Part shown: positions 7,805 through 16,210 of the stretch, piece by piece
Numbering within the stretch: the first letter of the stretch is position 1
Layout: each line of letters begins with the position of its first letter
Assembly: GCF_029433515.1 (NCBI RefSeq)
Contig: NZ_JAQTIG010000003.1
Coordinates: 1-64,000, forward strand
From: Lactobacillus sp. ESL0679
GTDB taxonomy: Bacteria > Bacillota > Bacilli > Lactobacillales > Lactobacillaceae
Length of the DNA: 64,000 nucleotides
Direction of reading: 5' to 3'
The notes under the pieces: model-generated
The model's database searches: none
Told to the model about the DNA's origin: nothing
Seen by the model: only the letters and a program-made list of their open reading frames with translations
Translations under genes and position numbers: made by a program

Positions 7805-8887
7805 TTAATAAATGATAATATCACCATCAGTTGAAGCCAGCTGCAAGGTGTCATTTGAGGCAATTGTACTGGAAAACTTGTTGCCAATGCTGGACTTGTG
7901 ATAAATAATTGTCCCGTGCTTGGAAGTGAGATGGTAACTCATGTCATGAGCTAACTGCTTTAGGTACAAGTCGCCCGCAGTTGAACTAACAATATTGTCA
8001 TTAGTTAACTGGCTGCGACTGATCCTGACATCGCCATTTTTGGAATTAAGCTTTAAAGTTAAATTACACTGGGCAATATTAGAATTACCATTTAATGTTT
8101 GCAGAATAAATTGTCCGCACGCGCTGCGTTTGACGGAAATGTCGCTGTTGCGTGACTTTAATGAAATAATAGCAGCTTTCGCCTGTGTCATTCTGACGTC
8201 ACCATTTTTGGAATTAAGGGTCAAGTCGTTAGCCAGAGTGACATTATTAAATAAAGTATCACCATTATCTTGCTGCAAGGTCATTGTCTGCAAGTTGATG
8301 TCTTGGAGGATAACATTGCCATTAGTGCTATAACCACTGATGGTTGTGAGCACTAAGCTACTTGGAACAATAATTTCAACGTGGCTGGTAGCAGTTCGCC
8401 AATTAATAACAATTAAGCCCTTATTTTTTGGCGGCTGTTGTTCATCGACGATTAAGGTTTGCCCTTCAGTTTTAACCTCAATCGGTCTACTATTATAATC
8501 TGTGATTAAAATTTTGAAACTATTACCGGAATGTATATATAAATCAGCGTTGCTAAGTGTTACTTTAATATTGATAAATTTATCGGGAATAATTGTCCTT
8601 TTTCGTGAAGGATTTTTTTCCACGTGAAACCCCCGCACGTAATTGTCACTAGCAGGCTTGGGCGACGTCAGATGAGTAACCTTGGCAATTTCTTGATAAT
8701 CGCTGCAGACATCGCGAGCTAAGTCTATCGGTTGACCAAGTTCTTTTTCAATTTCTTCTTTTGTTTGAAAGTCACCGTTGATTAAAAAGTCACGGTAAAA
8801 CGCAAGAACAGCCTGTCGCTGTTCAGGAGATAGGTCTAGTAGTTTACGCGCTAAAATTTTAATATAATCATCAATTATTTGAGCCAT
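7805..8887 (-). CDS. DUF4097 beta-strand repeat protein with N-terminal HAAS/DUF1700-like domain
   Basis: This 360-aa protein has an N-terminal helical region (about 1-70, KLLDLSPEQRQAVLAFYRDF and KEELGQ-like EKELGQPIDLARDV). That part resembles the DUF1700/HAAS domains often paired with PadR regulators. From about residue 110 to the end it is a beta-helix-like DUF4097 repeat domain with recurring NGD, NSD and DGD turns (GDVRMTQA, GDVRISRS, DGDIIIY). There is no signal peptide or membrane segment. No PadR gene is adjacent. Such proteins are often linked to envelope stress responses; the function here is unknown. Confidence 0.75.
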   Translation of the reverse strand: MAQIIDDYIKILARKLLDLSPEQRQAVLAFYRDFLINGDFQTKEEIEKELGQPIDLARDVCSDYQEIAKVTHLTSPKPASDNYVRGFHVEKNPSRKRTIIPDKFINIKVTLSNADLYIHSGNSFKILITDYNSRPIEVKTEGQTLIVDEQQPPKNKGLIVINWRTATSHVEIIVPSSLVLTTISGYSTNGNVILQDINLQTMTLQQDNGDTLFNNVTLANDLTLNSKNGDVRMTQAKAAIISLKSRNSDISVKRSACGQFILQTLNGNSNIAQCNLTLKLNSKNGDVRISRSQLTNDNIVSSTAGDLYLKQLAHDMSYHLTSKHGTIIYHKSSIGNKFSSTIASNDTLQLASTDGDIIIY

Positions 8888-9027
8888 GACTATTCTTCCA
8901 CATTAATTAAGTTTAAATTATTTCTAAATCTATTATATGCTTTTAATTATTAAATAATTGCTTAAACGGCTTTAATTAAAATTTTTTGCCCCAAAAATCT
9001 TGCACTTAATTTTTAACGTGGTAGTAT

Positions 9028-9059
9028 TTAGATAAGCATCTAATTAGATATTTATCTAA
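9028..9059 (+). promoter_or_regulatory. Two tandem TTAGAT-N4-ATCTAA palindromes, probable SdpR operators
   Basis: Positions 9028-9043 and 9044-9059 each read TTAGAT, four bases, ATCTAA, with perfect arms, and they abut exactly. They lie 22 bases before the start of the ArsR-type regulator gene. Two abutting 16-bp sites would allow cooperative binding of a dimeric winged-helix repressor and autoregulation. Confidence 0.72.
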
Positions 9060-9080
9060 ATAGTTAGGAGAAAATGATCA

Positions 9081-9359
9081 ATGAGTTTTGAAGGTAGCTT
9101 TAAGGCACTCTCTGACCCAGTTCGCCGTAAAATCTTGCAGTTATTAAAGAACGGCCGGTTATCAGCTGGAGACATTGCACGGCATTTTAACATGACCAAG
9201 GCAACGATTTCATATCATCTCAATATTCTGAAAAAGGCGGATTTGGTTTTTGAAGAGCGAGAGAAAAATTTCATTTATTATTCACTAAATACAACAATTT
9301 TAGAGGAAATTATGACGTGGTTAATTGATTTAAAAGGGGGTCATGATGATGAAAAATAA
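9081..9359 (+). CDS. sdpR: ArsR/SdpR-family transcriptional repressor
   Basis: This 92-aa winged-helix protein has LSDPVRRKILQLLKNGRLSA, AGDIARHFNMTKATISYHL (recognition helix) and FIYYSLNT, as in SdpR-type ArsR regulators. It lacks metal-binding cysteines. GGAG precedes the ATG by about 11 bases. It overlaps the SdpI-like gene downstream, as in the Bacillus sdpRI operon, where the membrane protein both protects against toxin and sequesters the repressor. No sdpC-like toxin gene is in the window. Confidence 0.9.
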   Translation: MSFEGSFKALSDPVRRKILQLLKNGRLSAGDIARHFNMTKATISYHLNILKKADLVFEEREKNFIYYSLNTTILEEIMTWLIDLKGGHDDEK

Positions 9360-9960
9360 TTTGCGCAGAACGTGGCTAATCACTAGTTTGGTAATCTTAG
9401 TTTCGCTATTAATCGGGCTACTACTTTGGCCAAAATTGCCCAATGTAATGGCAACACATTTTGGTAATAATAATGAACCTAATGGCTGGATGCCCAAGTG
9501 GGTTGTGGTTTTTGGCCTGCCATTAATAATGCTGGGACTGCAATGGTTTGTTTATTTTAGGACTGCTAAGCAAGATATTAATTCCAAACTTGCCAATATT
9601 GGTCTATGGCTAGTGCCACTGATTTCAGTTGTTGCTTGCCTTTGCATGTATATTTTTAATTTAGGCTATCATGTCAAGGTAGGGATGATTGTTACTCTAC
9701 TTGTAGGATTTGTTTTTGTGCTAATCGGCAACTTTTTACCTAAAGCCCAACCAAACAAGGCGATGGGTGTGCGGCTGCCACGGACGCTAGCTAACAGTGA
9801 AAACTGGCGCAAGACTAACCGCTTTACTGGTTGGCTTCTTGTCTTGTGCGGCTTAGTCTTAATGGCCCTGTCCTGTTATCAAATTTGGTGGTTGATTATC
9901 CCGGTCGCAGCCCTAGTGGTCATCTTGCCGGTAATTTACTCTTATTTATTGGCAAAATAA
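9349..9960 (+). CDS. sdpI: SdpI-family membrane protein (DUF1648)
   Basis: About 203 aa with six membrane segments. The DUF1648 motif MATHFGNNNEPNGWMPKW is near residue 30, and the SdpI signature MGVRLPRTLANSENWRKTNR is near residue 137. Three ATG codons in a row (9343, 9346, 9349) follow the GGGGG Shine-Dalgarno; the third has the best spacing. It overlaps the repressor gene, so the two are translationally coupled. By analogy with Bacillus it would be an immunity or signalling protein against an SdpC-like peptide or cell-wall-active agent. Confidence 0.88.
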   Translation: MKNNLRRTWLITSLVILVSLLIGLLLWPKLPNVMATHFGNNNEPNGWMPKWVVVFGLPLIMLGLQWFVYFRTAKQDINSKLANIGLWLVPLISVVACLCMYIFNLGYHVKVGMIVTLLVGFVFVLIGNFLPKAQPNKAMGVRLPRTLANSENWRKTNRFTGWLLVLCGLVLMALSCYQIWWLIIPVAALVVILPVIYSYLLAK

Positions 9961-10051
9961 AAGGGTATCAGGTAAATATTCATGGGAAAACTGCCGTCTT
10001 AGCAGACAGAATTTTAGCAGAAGTTAATTTGTAAAAATATTAGATAAAACA

Positions 10052-10091
10052 AAACAAGTTCCTCAGATATTACTCCGAAGAACTTGTTTTT
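10052..10091 (+). terminator. Terminator of the sdpRI operon
   Basis: AAACAAGTTC and GAACTTGTTT pair around an 18-base loop, followed by a T run. Confidence 0.75.
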
Positions 10092-10096
10092 GGTAT

Positions 10097-10123
10097 AAAA
10101 AAAGCACCGCCTACTTGCAGTGC
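10097..10123 (-). terminator. Terminator after tRNA-Lys copy 1
   Basis: On the minus strand GCACTGC pairs with GCGGTGC (one G-T pair), followed by seven T; it lies 15 bases past the tRNA 3' end. Confidence 0.75.
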
Positions 10124-10137
10124 CAATTCTATTATGG

Positions 10138-10210
10138 TGGGTGGCCAGGGGTTCGAACCCTGGACCCACGGATTAAGAGTCCGTTGCTCTGCCAGCTGAG
10201 CTAGCCACCC
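10138..10210 (-). tRNA. tRNA-Lys (CTT), copy 1
   Basis: The minus strand begins GGGTGGCTAGCTCAGC, has anticodon loop ACTCTTAA (anticodon CTT) and T arm GGGTTCGAACCCC. The acceptor arms GGGTGGC and GCCACCC pair fully with discriminator A. The next plus-strand bases give an encoded CCA (10135-10137). The 73-nt body is identical to copy 2 at 10341. Confidence 0.96.
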
Positions 10211-10300
10211 AAATCATATTATCTGTTGACAATTAAATATATTAGCAATTATTTTTGGTTTTGACAAGAGTTTTGAGCAAAAAAATTTCAAAAAAGATAA

Positions 10301-10331
10301 AAAACAGCGATTAAATTAATAATCGCTGTTT
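10301..10331 (-). terminator. Terminator after tRNA-Lys copy 2
   Basis: AACAGCGATTA and TAATCGCTGTT form an 11-bp stem; on the minus strand it is followed by T-rich sequence, between the two tRNA genes. Each tRNA therefore seems to have its own terminator. Confidence 0.78.
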
Positions 10332-10340
10332 TATAAGTTA

Positions 10341-10413
10341 TGGGTGGCCAGGGGTTCGAACCCTGGACCCACGGATTAAGAGTCCGTTGCTCTGCCAGCT
10401 GAGCTAGCCACCC
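10341..10413 (-). tRNA. tRNA-Lys (CTT), copy 2
   Basis: Same 73-nt sequence as copy 1, anticodon CTT, but without an encoded CCA. The identity extends a few bases beyond both ends, which points to a recent local duplication with a unit of about 200 bases. Confidence 0.96.
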
Positions 10414-10501
10414 AAATCGTTATTACATATAACCGACAAAAACTATTATGCTATTATTTTTAGTGAATTGCAAGTTTTTTTATTAAATTTCGGTGACTTT
10501 T

Positions 10502-10530
10502 TTGGCTAATAGGGTAAAAACCAGTATAAT
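10502..10530 (+). promoter_or_regulatory. Sigma-A promoter of walR
   Basis: -35 TTGGCT (10502-10507) and perfect -10 TATAAT (10525-10530) are separated by 17 bases, 21 bases before the start codon. A GGGGGA Shine-Dalgarno lies between. Confidence 0.8.
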
Positions 10531-10551
10531 AAAAGAAAAGGGGGACTTTCG

Positions 10552-11268
10552 ATGCCAAAGAAGATTCTCGTTGTCGATGACGAAAAACCAATTTCTGATA
10601 TTATCAAGTTTAATTTAACTAAGGAAGGGTTCGATGTCGACACCGCTTATGATGGCGAAGAAGCCGTCAAGAAAGTTGATGAATACAATCCAGATTTAAT
10701 GATTTTGGATCTGATGCTGCCTAAGAAGGATGGCTTGGAGGTTGCGCGCGAGGTTAGACAAACGCATGACATGCCAATTATCATGGTGACAGCTAAGGAT
10801 ACCGAGATTGACAAGGTGTTGGGCCTAGAAATGGGTGCTGATGACTATGTTACTAAGCCTTTTTCCAATCGAGAGCTAGTTGCCCGGGTTAAGGCTAATT
10901 TGCGGCGCCGTGATATTGTCAAAAAAGTTGAGAGTGCAAATCAAGAGAGAGCAACTAAGAATATTACGATTGGCAACTTGGTAATCATGCCAGATGCCTA
11001 CATCGTTGAAAAAGACGGTAAAAAGATCGAACTAACCCACCGCGAGTTTGAGCTGCTCTATTATTTAGCCCAGCACATGGGACAAGTAATGACTAGAGAG
11101 CACCTGTTACAAACCGTCTGGGGTTATGATTACTTCGGGGATGTGCGGACCGTTGACGTTACGGTTCACCGTCTGCGTGAAAAAATCGAGGATAACCCCG
11201 TACAAGCGCAAATTCTGCTGACACGGCGTGGTGTTGGCTATTACGTCAAACAAGCAAATGAAGATTAA
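10552..11268 (+). CDS. walR: WalR (VicR/YycF) response regulator
   Basis: This 238-aa OmpR-family regulator has a receiver domain (1-120) with acidic pocket DDEKP (residues 9-13), phospho-acceptor Asp53 in LMILDLMLP, and Lys in VTKPFSN. The C-terminal winged helix (about 135-235) ends [11 protein letters not shown]. Length, sequence and the operon walR-walK-walH-walI-walJ-htrA identify it as the essential regulator of cell-wall metabolism. It is encoded just after the tRNA-Lys pair. Confidence 0.97.
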   Translation: MPKKILVVDDEKPISDIIKFNLTKEGFDVDTAYDGEEAVKKVDEYNPDLMILDLMLPKKDGLEVAREVRQTHDMPIIMVTAKDTEIDKVLGLEMGADDYVTKPFSNRELVARVKANLRRRDIVKKVESANQERATKNITIGNLVIMPDAYIVEKDGKKIELTHREFELLYYLAQHMGQVMTREHLLQTVWGYDYFGDVRTVDVTVHRLREKIEDNPVQAQILLTRRGVGYYVKQANED

Positions 11269-11275
11269 ACAAAGA

Positions 11276-11313
11276 AAAAGCCTGCCGGACTATTTTTAGT
11301 GCGCGGCTTTTTT
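11276..11313 (+). terminator. Terminator-like hairpin between walR and walK
   Basis: AAAAAGCC and GGCTTTTTT form an 8-bp stem, with further partial pairing inside, followed by T. It lies 8 bases after walR and 20 bases before walK. It may let walR be made in excess over walK by partial termination. Confidence 0.6.
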
Positions 11314-11333
11314 ACTATCTAATATGAAAAATA

Positions 11334-13190
11334 ATGAAAAAAATCAAGAGTAAGTTAAAATATCTATTTATTTCGATTAATACGACTTTGGCAATTGTCT
11401 TTATGGCAATGATTATTGCTATGATTGAAGTTATTGGGGCGTATTTTACTAGGCAATTGGAACAAAACAGTATTGAGAGTTTCCAGTCGTCAATTCAAGT
11501 ACCGCCGATTGTTACTAATCAGCTGTCATTGCAATTGCTGCGCGATAATAAACGGCCAAGCGCCAGCTTGAACCGGATTGTTAATGATTACAGCAATGGT
11601 ACTAACACGATTAGTGAGATTATTGTGGTTGATAACAAGGACATTATTCGGGCAGTGTCAAATCTGAATGACAAAAGTCGAATCGGTCAGCGGGTTAACA
11701 ATCTGCTGGTTAAGCAAGTCACGTCAACAGGCCGTCAGGCAACCAAAGTAATCAATGATAAAGACAATTACATGGTGCAGGTGACGCCGCTAAATGCGGG
11801 CAATGGGTCGACCAACACAGTTGGGGCAATTTATGTACGGGCGTCAATGCAGGGGGTATTTAACAATTTGCGTAATATTTCCTTTATGTTCTTGGTGACA
11901 TCGTTAATTGCCGCGGTGATAGGCGCGATATTGTCGTTAGTTGTTTCGCATGCGATTACCAAGCCAATCGAGGAAATGCAGGGGCAGGCGTTAAATATTG
12001 CCGATGGCGATTATTCCAGCCAAGTGAAGATTTATTCTAATGATGAGTTAGGACAATTAGGGCAAGCCTTTAATACTTTGTCCGTGCGCATTGAACGGTC
12101 GCAGGAAGAGTCTGAGAGTGAGCAGCGACGGCTGGATAGCGTGTTGTCACACATGAGTGATGGGGTGCTAGCGACCGATCGGCACGGCAACGTTAGTGTT
12201 GTTAACCAGATGGCACTCAACTTTTTAAATAAAACTAAGGAAGCAATTATCAACAAGCCGATTGCGGAAGTTCTAGGACTAAAAGAAATCTCACAAGATT
12301 TAATGTCGAATCAAAAAGGAATTGTCATTACGCTTAACGAGGGGACGCGTGATGAAGTGATTTTGCATGCCAGCTTTTCACTGATTAAGCGGGTAACGGG
12401 CTTTGTGTCTGGGAGTGTTTGCGTGCTGCACGATATTACCGAGCAGCAGAAGAATGAAAACTCGCAAAAGCAGTTTGTATCTAACGTGTCGCATGAATTG
12501 CGGACACCGCTGACAAGTCTGCACGCGTATATTGAAACTCTGAATGAAGGTGCATGGAAGGATCCGAACGTGGCCCCGCAATTTTTGCAAGTAACGCAAG
12601 AAGAAACTGAACGCATGATTCGCATGATTAACGAGTTGCTTAGTCTGTCACGAATGGACCGTGGTGTGTCCAAGGTTGACGTTGAGTGGGTTAATTTTAA
12701 CGATTTTGTGGCGCATATTTTGGACAGGTTTGACATAATTGTTAAAACTGATGCCAAAGAAGGCAAGAAGAAGTACACCATCAGGCGCAAATTGGGCACG
12801 CAGGCCTTGTGGGTTGAGATTGACACCGATAAGATGGCGCAGGTAATCGATAATATTATGAATAATGCGATTAAGTATTCGCCAGATGGTGGGACAATCA
12901 CGGTTAAACTGCAGCAGGAACAAAATCGCTTGCTTTTAAGCATAACTGACCAAGGACTTGGGATTCCGCGCGAAGACCTTAATAAAATTTTTGACCGATT
13001 TTATCGGGTTGATAAGGCGCGCTCGCGGGCTCAAGGTGGTACAGGCTTGGGATTAGCAATTGCTAAGGAAATTGTAACAGCCCACCGTGGTCAAATTTGG
13101 GCTAACAGCAGCGAGGGTAAGGGTTCCACCTTCTACATTGCCTTGCCGTATGAACCAATGAGCGAGGAGGATGATTGGGATGAAATTTAA
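11334..13190 (+). CDS. walK: WalK (VicK/YycG) sensor histidine kinase
   Basis: This 618-aa membrane kinase has two transmembrane segments (about 12-34 and 180-205) flanking an extracellular sensor domain, then HAMP (IADGDYSSQVKIYSNDELGQ) and a PAS region (VLATDRHGNVSVVNQMA). The HisKA box is VSNVSHELRTPLTSLHAYIE, with the phospho-accepting His in SHELRTP. The HATPase domain has NAIKYSPDGG, DQGLGIPREDL and GGTGLGLAI. It partners WalR in cell-wall homeostasis. The ATG at 11334 has no good Shine-Dalgarno, unlike most genes here, which suggests low translation. Confidence 0.97.
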   Translation: MKKIKSKLKYLFISINTTLAIVFMAMIIAMIEVIGAYFTRQLEQNSIESFQSSIQVPPIVTNQLSLQLLRDNKRPSASLNRIVNDYSNGTNTISEIIVVDNKDIIRAVSNLNDKSRIGQRVNNLLVKQVTSTGRQATKVINDKDNYMVQVTPLNAGNGSTNTVGAIYVRASMQGVFNNLRNISFMFLVTSLIAAVIGAILSLVVSHAITKPIEEMQGQALNIADGDYSSQVKIYSNDELGQLGQAFNTLSVRIERSQEESESEQRRLDSVLSHMSDGVLATDRHGNVSVVNQMALNFLNKTKEAIINKPIAEVLGLKEISQDLMSNQKGIVITLNEGTRDEVILHASFSLIKRVTGFVSGSVCVLHDITEQQKNENSQKQFVSNVSHELRTPLTSLHAYIETLNEGAWKDPNVAPQFLQVTQEETERMIRMINELLSLSRMDRGVSKVDVEWVNFNDFVAHILDRFDIIVKTDAKEGKKKYTIRRKLGTQALWVEIDTDKMAQVIDNIMNNAIKYSPDGGTITVKLQQEQNRLLLSITDQGLGIPREDLNKIFDRFYRVDKARSRAQGGTGLGLAIAKEIVTAHRGQIWANSSEGKGSTFYIALPYEPMSEEDDWDEI

Positions 13191-14505
13191 GTTTAAATTT
13201 GGTGATTTCTTCTTGCTGGTCGGTACACTGCTTGTCTTTAGCTTGTCGATTGTGTTGTGGATTTTTATCATGACCAATGATCAGTATTTTAGTCATATTA
13301 ACCAAACCAGTAGCGTAGCACAGCAGTCGCGTAATCGGCTCAATAATTCGATTTATGACCTGTATATCCCGACTTGTTCTTATGGTTTTAAAAATGGGCA
13401 GCTCTACCGGTTGTATGATGCCAAGAAAAATTTGCCGCTTGAGTTTGCTAAGGAATTAAAAGGAATTAAGTTTAAAAATCTAAATGTTGTGAGCACCAGT
13501 CGCTCTAAATATGAGCGCATGCTCAACGCCCCTGACTATATTCAGCTAACTTTTCCCGATGAGGTTAGTATCAAACTGTTTACTAAGCAAAATACGCTTG
13601 AAAATGGGAAAAAATTCCGCCGAGTTTTTATTTCTAATAGTGATAATCGGCTTTATCTAGGTAATGATGAGACAACGACTGTGTACCGGATTGATTTGGC
13701 TCGGGCAAATTTTACCAAACTGCGCAGTTATGCTAGTCATGCACACAGCATGACGCCAGTTAAGCTAGTGCGATTGAAGGACTATTATGAGGTCTTTTAT
13801 ACTAATGCGGAACGCTGGCGGGTGTACAGCTACCTGACTAATAATCAGACGGACTCGTACTTTGTGTCGCGACTGCTGGGGACAACTAATGTGACGGCTC
13901 ATTCAAGTAAAAAGGGCTGGATAACATATTCGCTTAATTATTACACCAAACTGCGAATCCCTAAGAGTGGCACGAAGAAGCATGACTTACTTTATACCAA
14001 ATATGAAAAAAGCAAGAATTTAGCGGTGCATGAGCGGTTATTAGATAGTGTTGATTATGTGCACAAGCTGGGGTTGAGCGAGCAAGACTTGCGCTTCTTT
14101 GATACCAATGGCATGGCAATCAGTTATACCAATTATATTGAAGGTTTGCCTGTTTTTGCGGAACAGCATACACCGCAGATTAAGACGAGTTTTACACCAG
14201 AATCAATGCAGGTGGCGTTTAACAATATTGATTTGCAAATACCAATCCCATTTGACGGGCAAACGCGTAGTCTGCCAAGCACGGATACAGTGCTGCAGGA
14301 ATTAACTAATCAGGGGCTTAAAAGAGACCAGATTCAGCGAATTATCGTTGGCTTTAGGATGGTTAAGGATAACAGCCACGACCATCTAGCTAATTTGATT
14401 CCAACTTATTACGTTAAGGCTTATAATCGCTGGCAAAGCTTAAGTGAATGGCAAAAGCAAGACTTGACGGCTTTAAATAAGGACAACAAGGAAGGAGCGC
14501 AATAA
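13180..14505 (+). CDS. walH: WalH (YycH) regulator of WalK
   Basis: About 441 aa, with one N-terminal membrane anchor (about residues 8-30) and a large extracytoplasmic domain. It follows walK with an 11-base overlap and precedes walI. In Bacillus, WalH and WalI bind WalK in the membrane and restrain it. I chose the ATG at 13180, which is 9 bases after GAGGAGG; the in-frame ATG at 13171 sits on the Shine-Dalgarno. Identification relies on position, topology and family-like length, since this family diverges quickly. Confidence 0.9.
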   Translation: MKFKFKFGDFFLLVGTLLVFSLSIVLWIFIMTNDQYFSHINQTSSVAQQSRNRLNNSIYDLYIPTCSYGFKNGQLYRLYDAKKNLPLEFAKELKGIKFKNLNVVSTSRSKYERMLNAPDYIQLTFPDEVSIKLFTKQNTLENGKKFRRVFISNSDNRLYLGNDETTTVYRIDLARANFTKLRSYASHAHSMTPVKLVRLKDYYEVFYTNAERWRVYSYLTNNQTDSYFVSRLLGTTNVTAHSSKKGWITYSLNYYTKLRIPKSGTKKHDLLYTKYEKSKNLAVHERLLDSVDYVHKLGLSEQDLRFFDTNGMAISYTNYIEGLPVFAEQHTPQIKTSFTPESMQVAFNNIDLQIPIPFDGQTRSLPSTDTVLQELTNQGLKRDQIQRIIVGFRMVKDNSHDHLANLIPTYYVKAYNRWQSLSEWQKQDLTALNKDNKEGAQ

Positions 14506-14506
14506 A

Positions 14507-15331
14507 ATGGACCGGAAACGAATTGAATGGCTATTTTTTGTTGTTTTCTTATTGATTGACCTTTATCTTGGCATTGAAATCTGGCGCTCACCCATTAATT
14601 TAAGCAATACTGGCGACGCACAGTCGACCAGCATTCGCTCCGAAATGCGCGCTGATGGCATTGACCTGCCGCTGCATATTTCGCACAAGCAGCGGTCGGG
14701 TTACTACCTTGCCGCAAAAAAGCGCAACTACTTATCTGGGAAGCTTTCTAGCTTGACGGAAGTTAATACTCATTTTTCAAAAAGTGATAATATTTTAACT
14801 GGAACGCCCAAAACGCAGGTGACATTAAGCGGCAATCATCGTCAAATCTTGACGCAGCTGAATAATTTTAAGAATGATTCGGAAAATGTTCCGTTTGGTG
14901 CTAAGTTTAAGTATGAGCCCAGCATGTCGGGATCGAATACTTACTGCTATGTTCAGAGTACTGACTATGGTCAAGTTTATGCTAGCGATGCTCAATTAAT
15001 GATTAATGTGCGTAATAATGCGATAACCAATTACACAATTTCTTATATGGGACCGATTAGCGCGGTTCGTGAGCCACAACTGATTATTAGTGCCTGGCAT
15101 GCAGTTAAGGCGATGTATACTGACCGCGAGATTGTTAATAATTCGCGCGTTATGCAGATTAAGCTGGGCTATTCTAAGTTGACAGAGGTCCGCGGCAGCA
15201 CAATTTTATTGCCAACATGGTTAATCTGGGTTGAAAATAAAACAACTAAAAATATTACGGTTAAACGAGTAAATGCCTTTACTGCCCAAATTTTGCAGTC
15301 AGGCAACTCTTATAGTGTCCAAAAGAATTAG
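14507..15331 (+). CDS. walI: WalI (YycI) regulator of WalK
   Basis: This 274-aa protein has one N-terminal membrane segment (WLFFVVFLLIDLYLGIEIW) and an extracytoplasmic YycI domain ending in LPTWLIWVENK. AAGGAG precedes the ATG, and only one base separates it from walH. It is expected to act with WalH in a membrane complex with WalK. Confidence 0.92.
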   Translation: MDRKRIEWLFFVVFLLIDLYLGIEIWRSPINLSNTGDAQSTSIRSEMRADGIDLPLHISHKQRSGYYLAAKKRNYLSGKLSSLTEVNTHFSKSDNILTGTPKTQVTLSGNHRQILTQLNNFKNDSENVPFGAKFKYEPSMSGSNTYCYVQSTDYGQVYASDAQLMINVRNNAITNYTISYMGPISAVREPQLIISAWHAVKAMYTDREIVNNSRVMQIKLGYSKLTEVRGSTILLPTWLIWVENKTTKNITVKRVNAFTAQILQSGNSYSVQKN

Positions 15332-15345
15332 AAAGGAAAAGTTAG

Positions 15346-16143
15346 GTGCGGGTTTCGATTTTAGCTAGTGGTTCAACAGGCAATACCAGTCTGATTGAGA
15401 CTGGGCAACATAAGATTTTGATGGATGCGGGTTTATCGGGTGTTAAAACCAAACAGCTGCTTAGTCAGGTTGGCGTTGATATTGCGGATATTGATATGGC
15501 TTTTTTGAGTCATGACCATTCTGATCATAGCAAGGGACTAGGGGTATTGATGCGGCGCTATCCTCGGATTGCGGCGTTTAGCAATAGTGGCACGTGGCAA
15601 TATTTATGTGAAACAAATAAAATCGGCAAGCTGCCGGTGGAACAGATCAATACGATTGAGCCGGGACAAACGCAAACATTTGGCGATTTGGATGTGACCG
15701 CATTTGCGACTAGTCATGATGCCGCCGAGCCGCAATATTATGTTTTTACAAGTGGTGGCAAACGAATGGTATTTTTGACAGATACAGGATATGTGTCGAA
15801 GAAAGTTGAGAGTGTGATTGCGGATGCCGATGCTTACTTGATGGAGTTTAATTATGACGACATGATGTTGCGCAACGGTCCATATTCTTGGGGGCTGAAG
15901 CAGCGGATTTTATCAGATGAGGGCCACTTGTCTAATGAAGAAGCTGGTCAAGCCTTGTTGGATGTGGTGACGCCGCGGACGAAGCACATCTTTTTGGCTC
16001 ACCGTAGTCAGCACAATAATACGGCCAAGTTAGCTTATGACACTGCCAAAAAAATGTTGATTACTGGGGATGCCAATCTCCCTAGTGATGTTCAAATTCA
16101 GTTGACTTCTCCAGAGCAGCCGACGAATTTAGTACAAATTTAA
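15346..16143 (+). CDS. walJ: WalJ (YycJ/VicX) metallo-beta-lactamase-fold hydrolase
   Basis: This 265-aa protein has the metal-binding motif FLSHDHSDHSKG, further ligands in FATSHDA and LTDTGY, and a late His in FLAHRSQHN. The start is GTG, backed by AGAAAGG. It is the conserved fifth gene of the wal operon. YycJ-type proteins are implicated as exonucleases in DNA mismatch handling or coordination of division with the cell wall; the precise activity here is inferred from the family. Confidence 0.94.
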   Translation: MRVSILASGSTGNTSLIETGQHKILMDAGLSGVKTKQLLSQVGVDIADIDMAFLSHDHSDHSKGLGVLMRRYPRIAAFSNSGTWQYLCETNKIGKLPVEQINTIEPGQTQTFGDLDVTAFATSHDAAEPQYYVFTSGGKRMVFLTDTGYVSKKVESVIADADAYLMEFNYDDMMLRNGPYSWGLKQRILSDEGHLSNEEAGQALLDVVTPRTKHIFLAHRSQHNNTAKLAYDTAKKMLITGDANLPSDVQIQLTSPEQPTNLVQI

Positions 16144-16210
16144 TAATTTAGACGATAATTTTTCAAAAATTATTAGTATATTAGGCGATATATGTAAAGG
16201 AGATAATGAT

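Noticed and set aside
12311-12943. 210-codon frame on the minus strand opposite walK
   Set aside because: It is fully inside the walK kinase domain, which has clear motifs; the reverse frame has no ribosome binding site and odd Cys/Ser-rich content.
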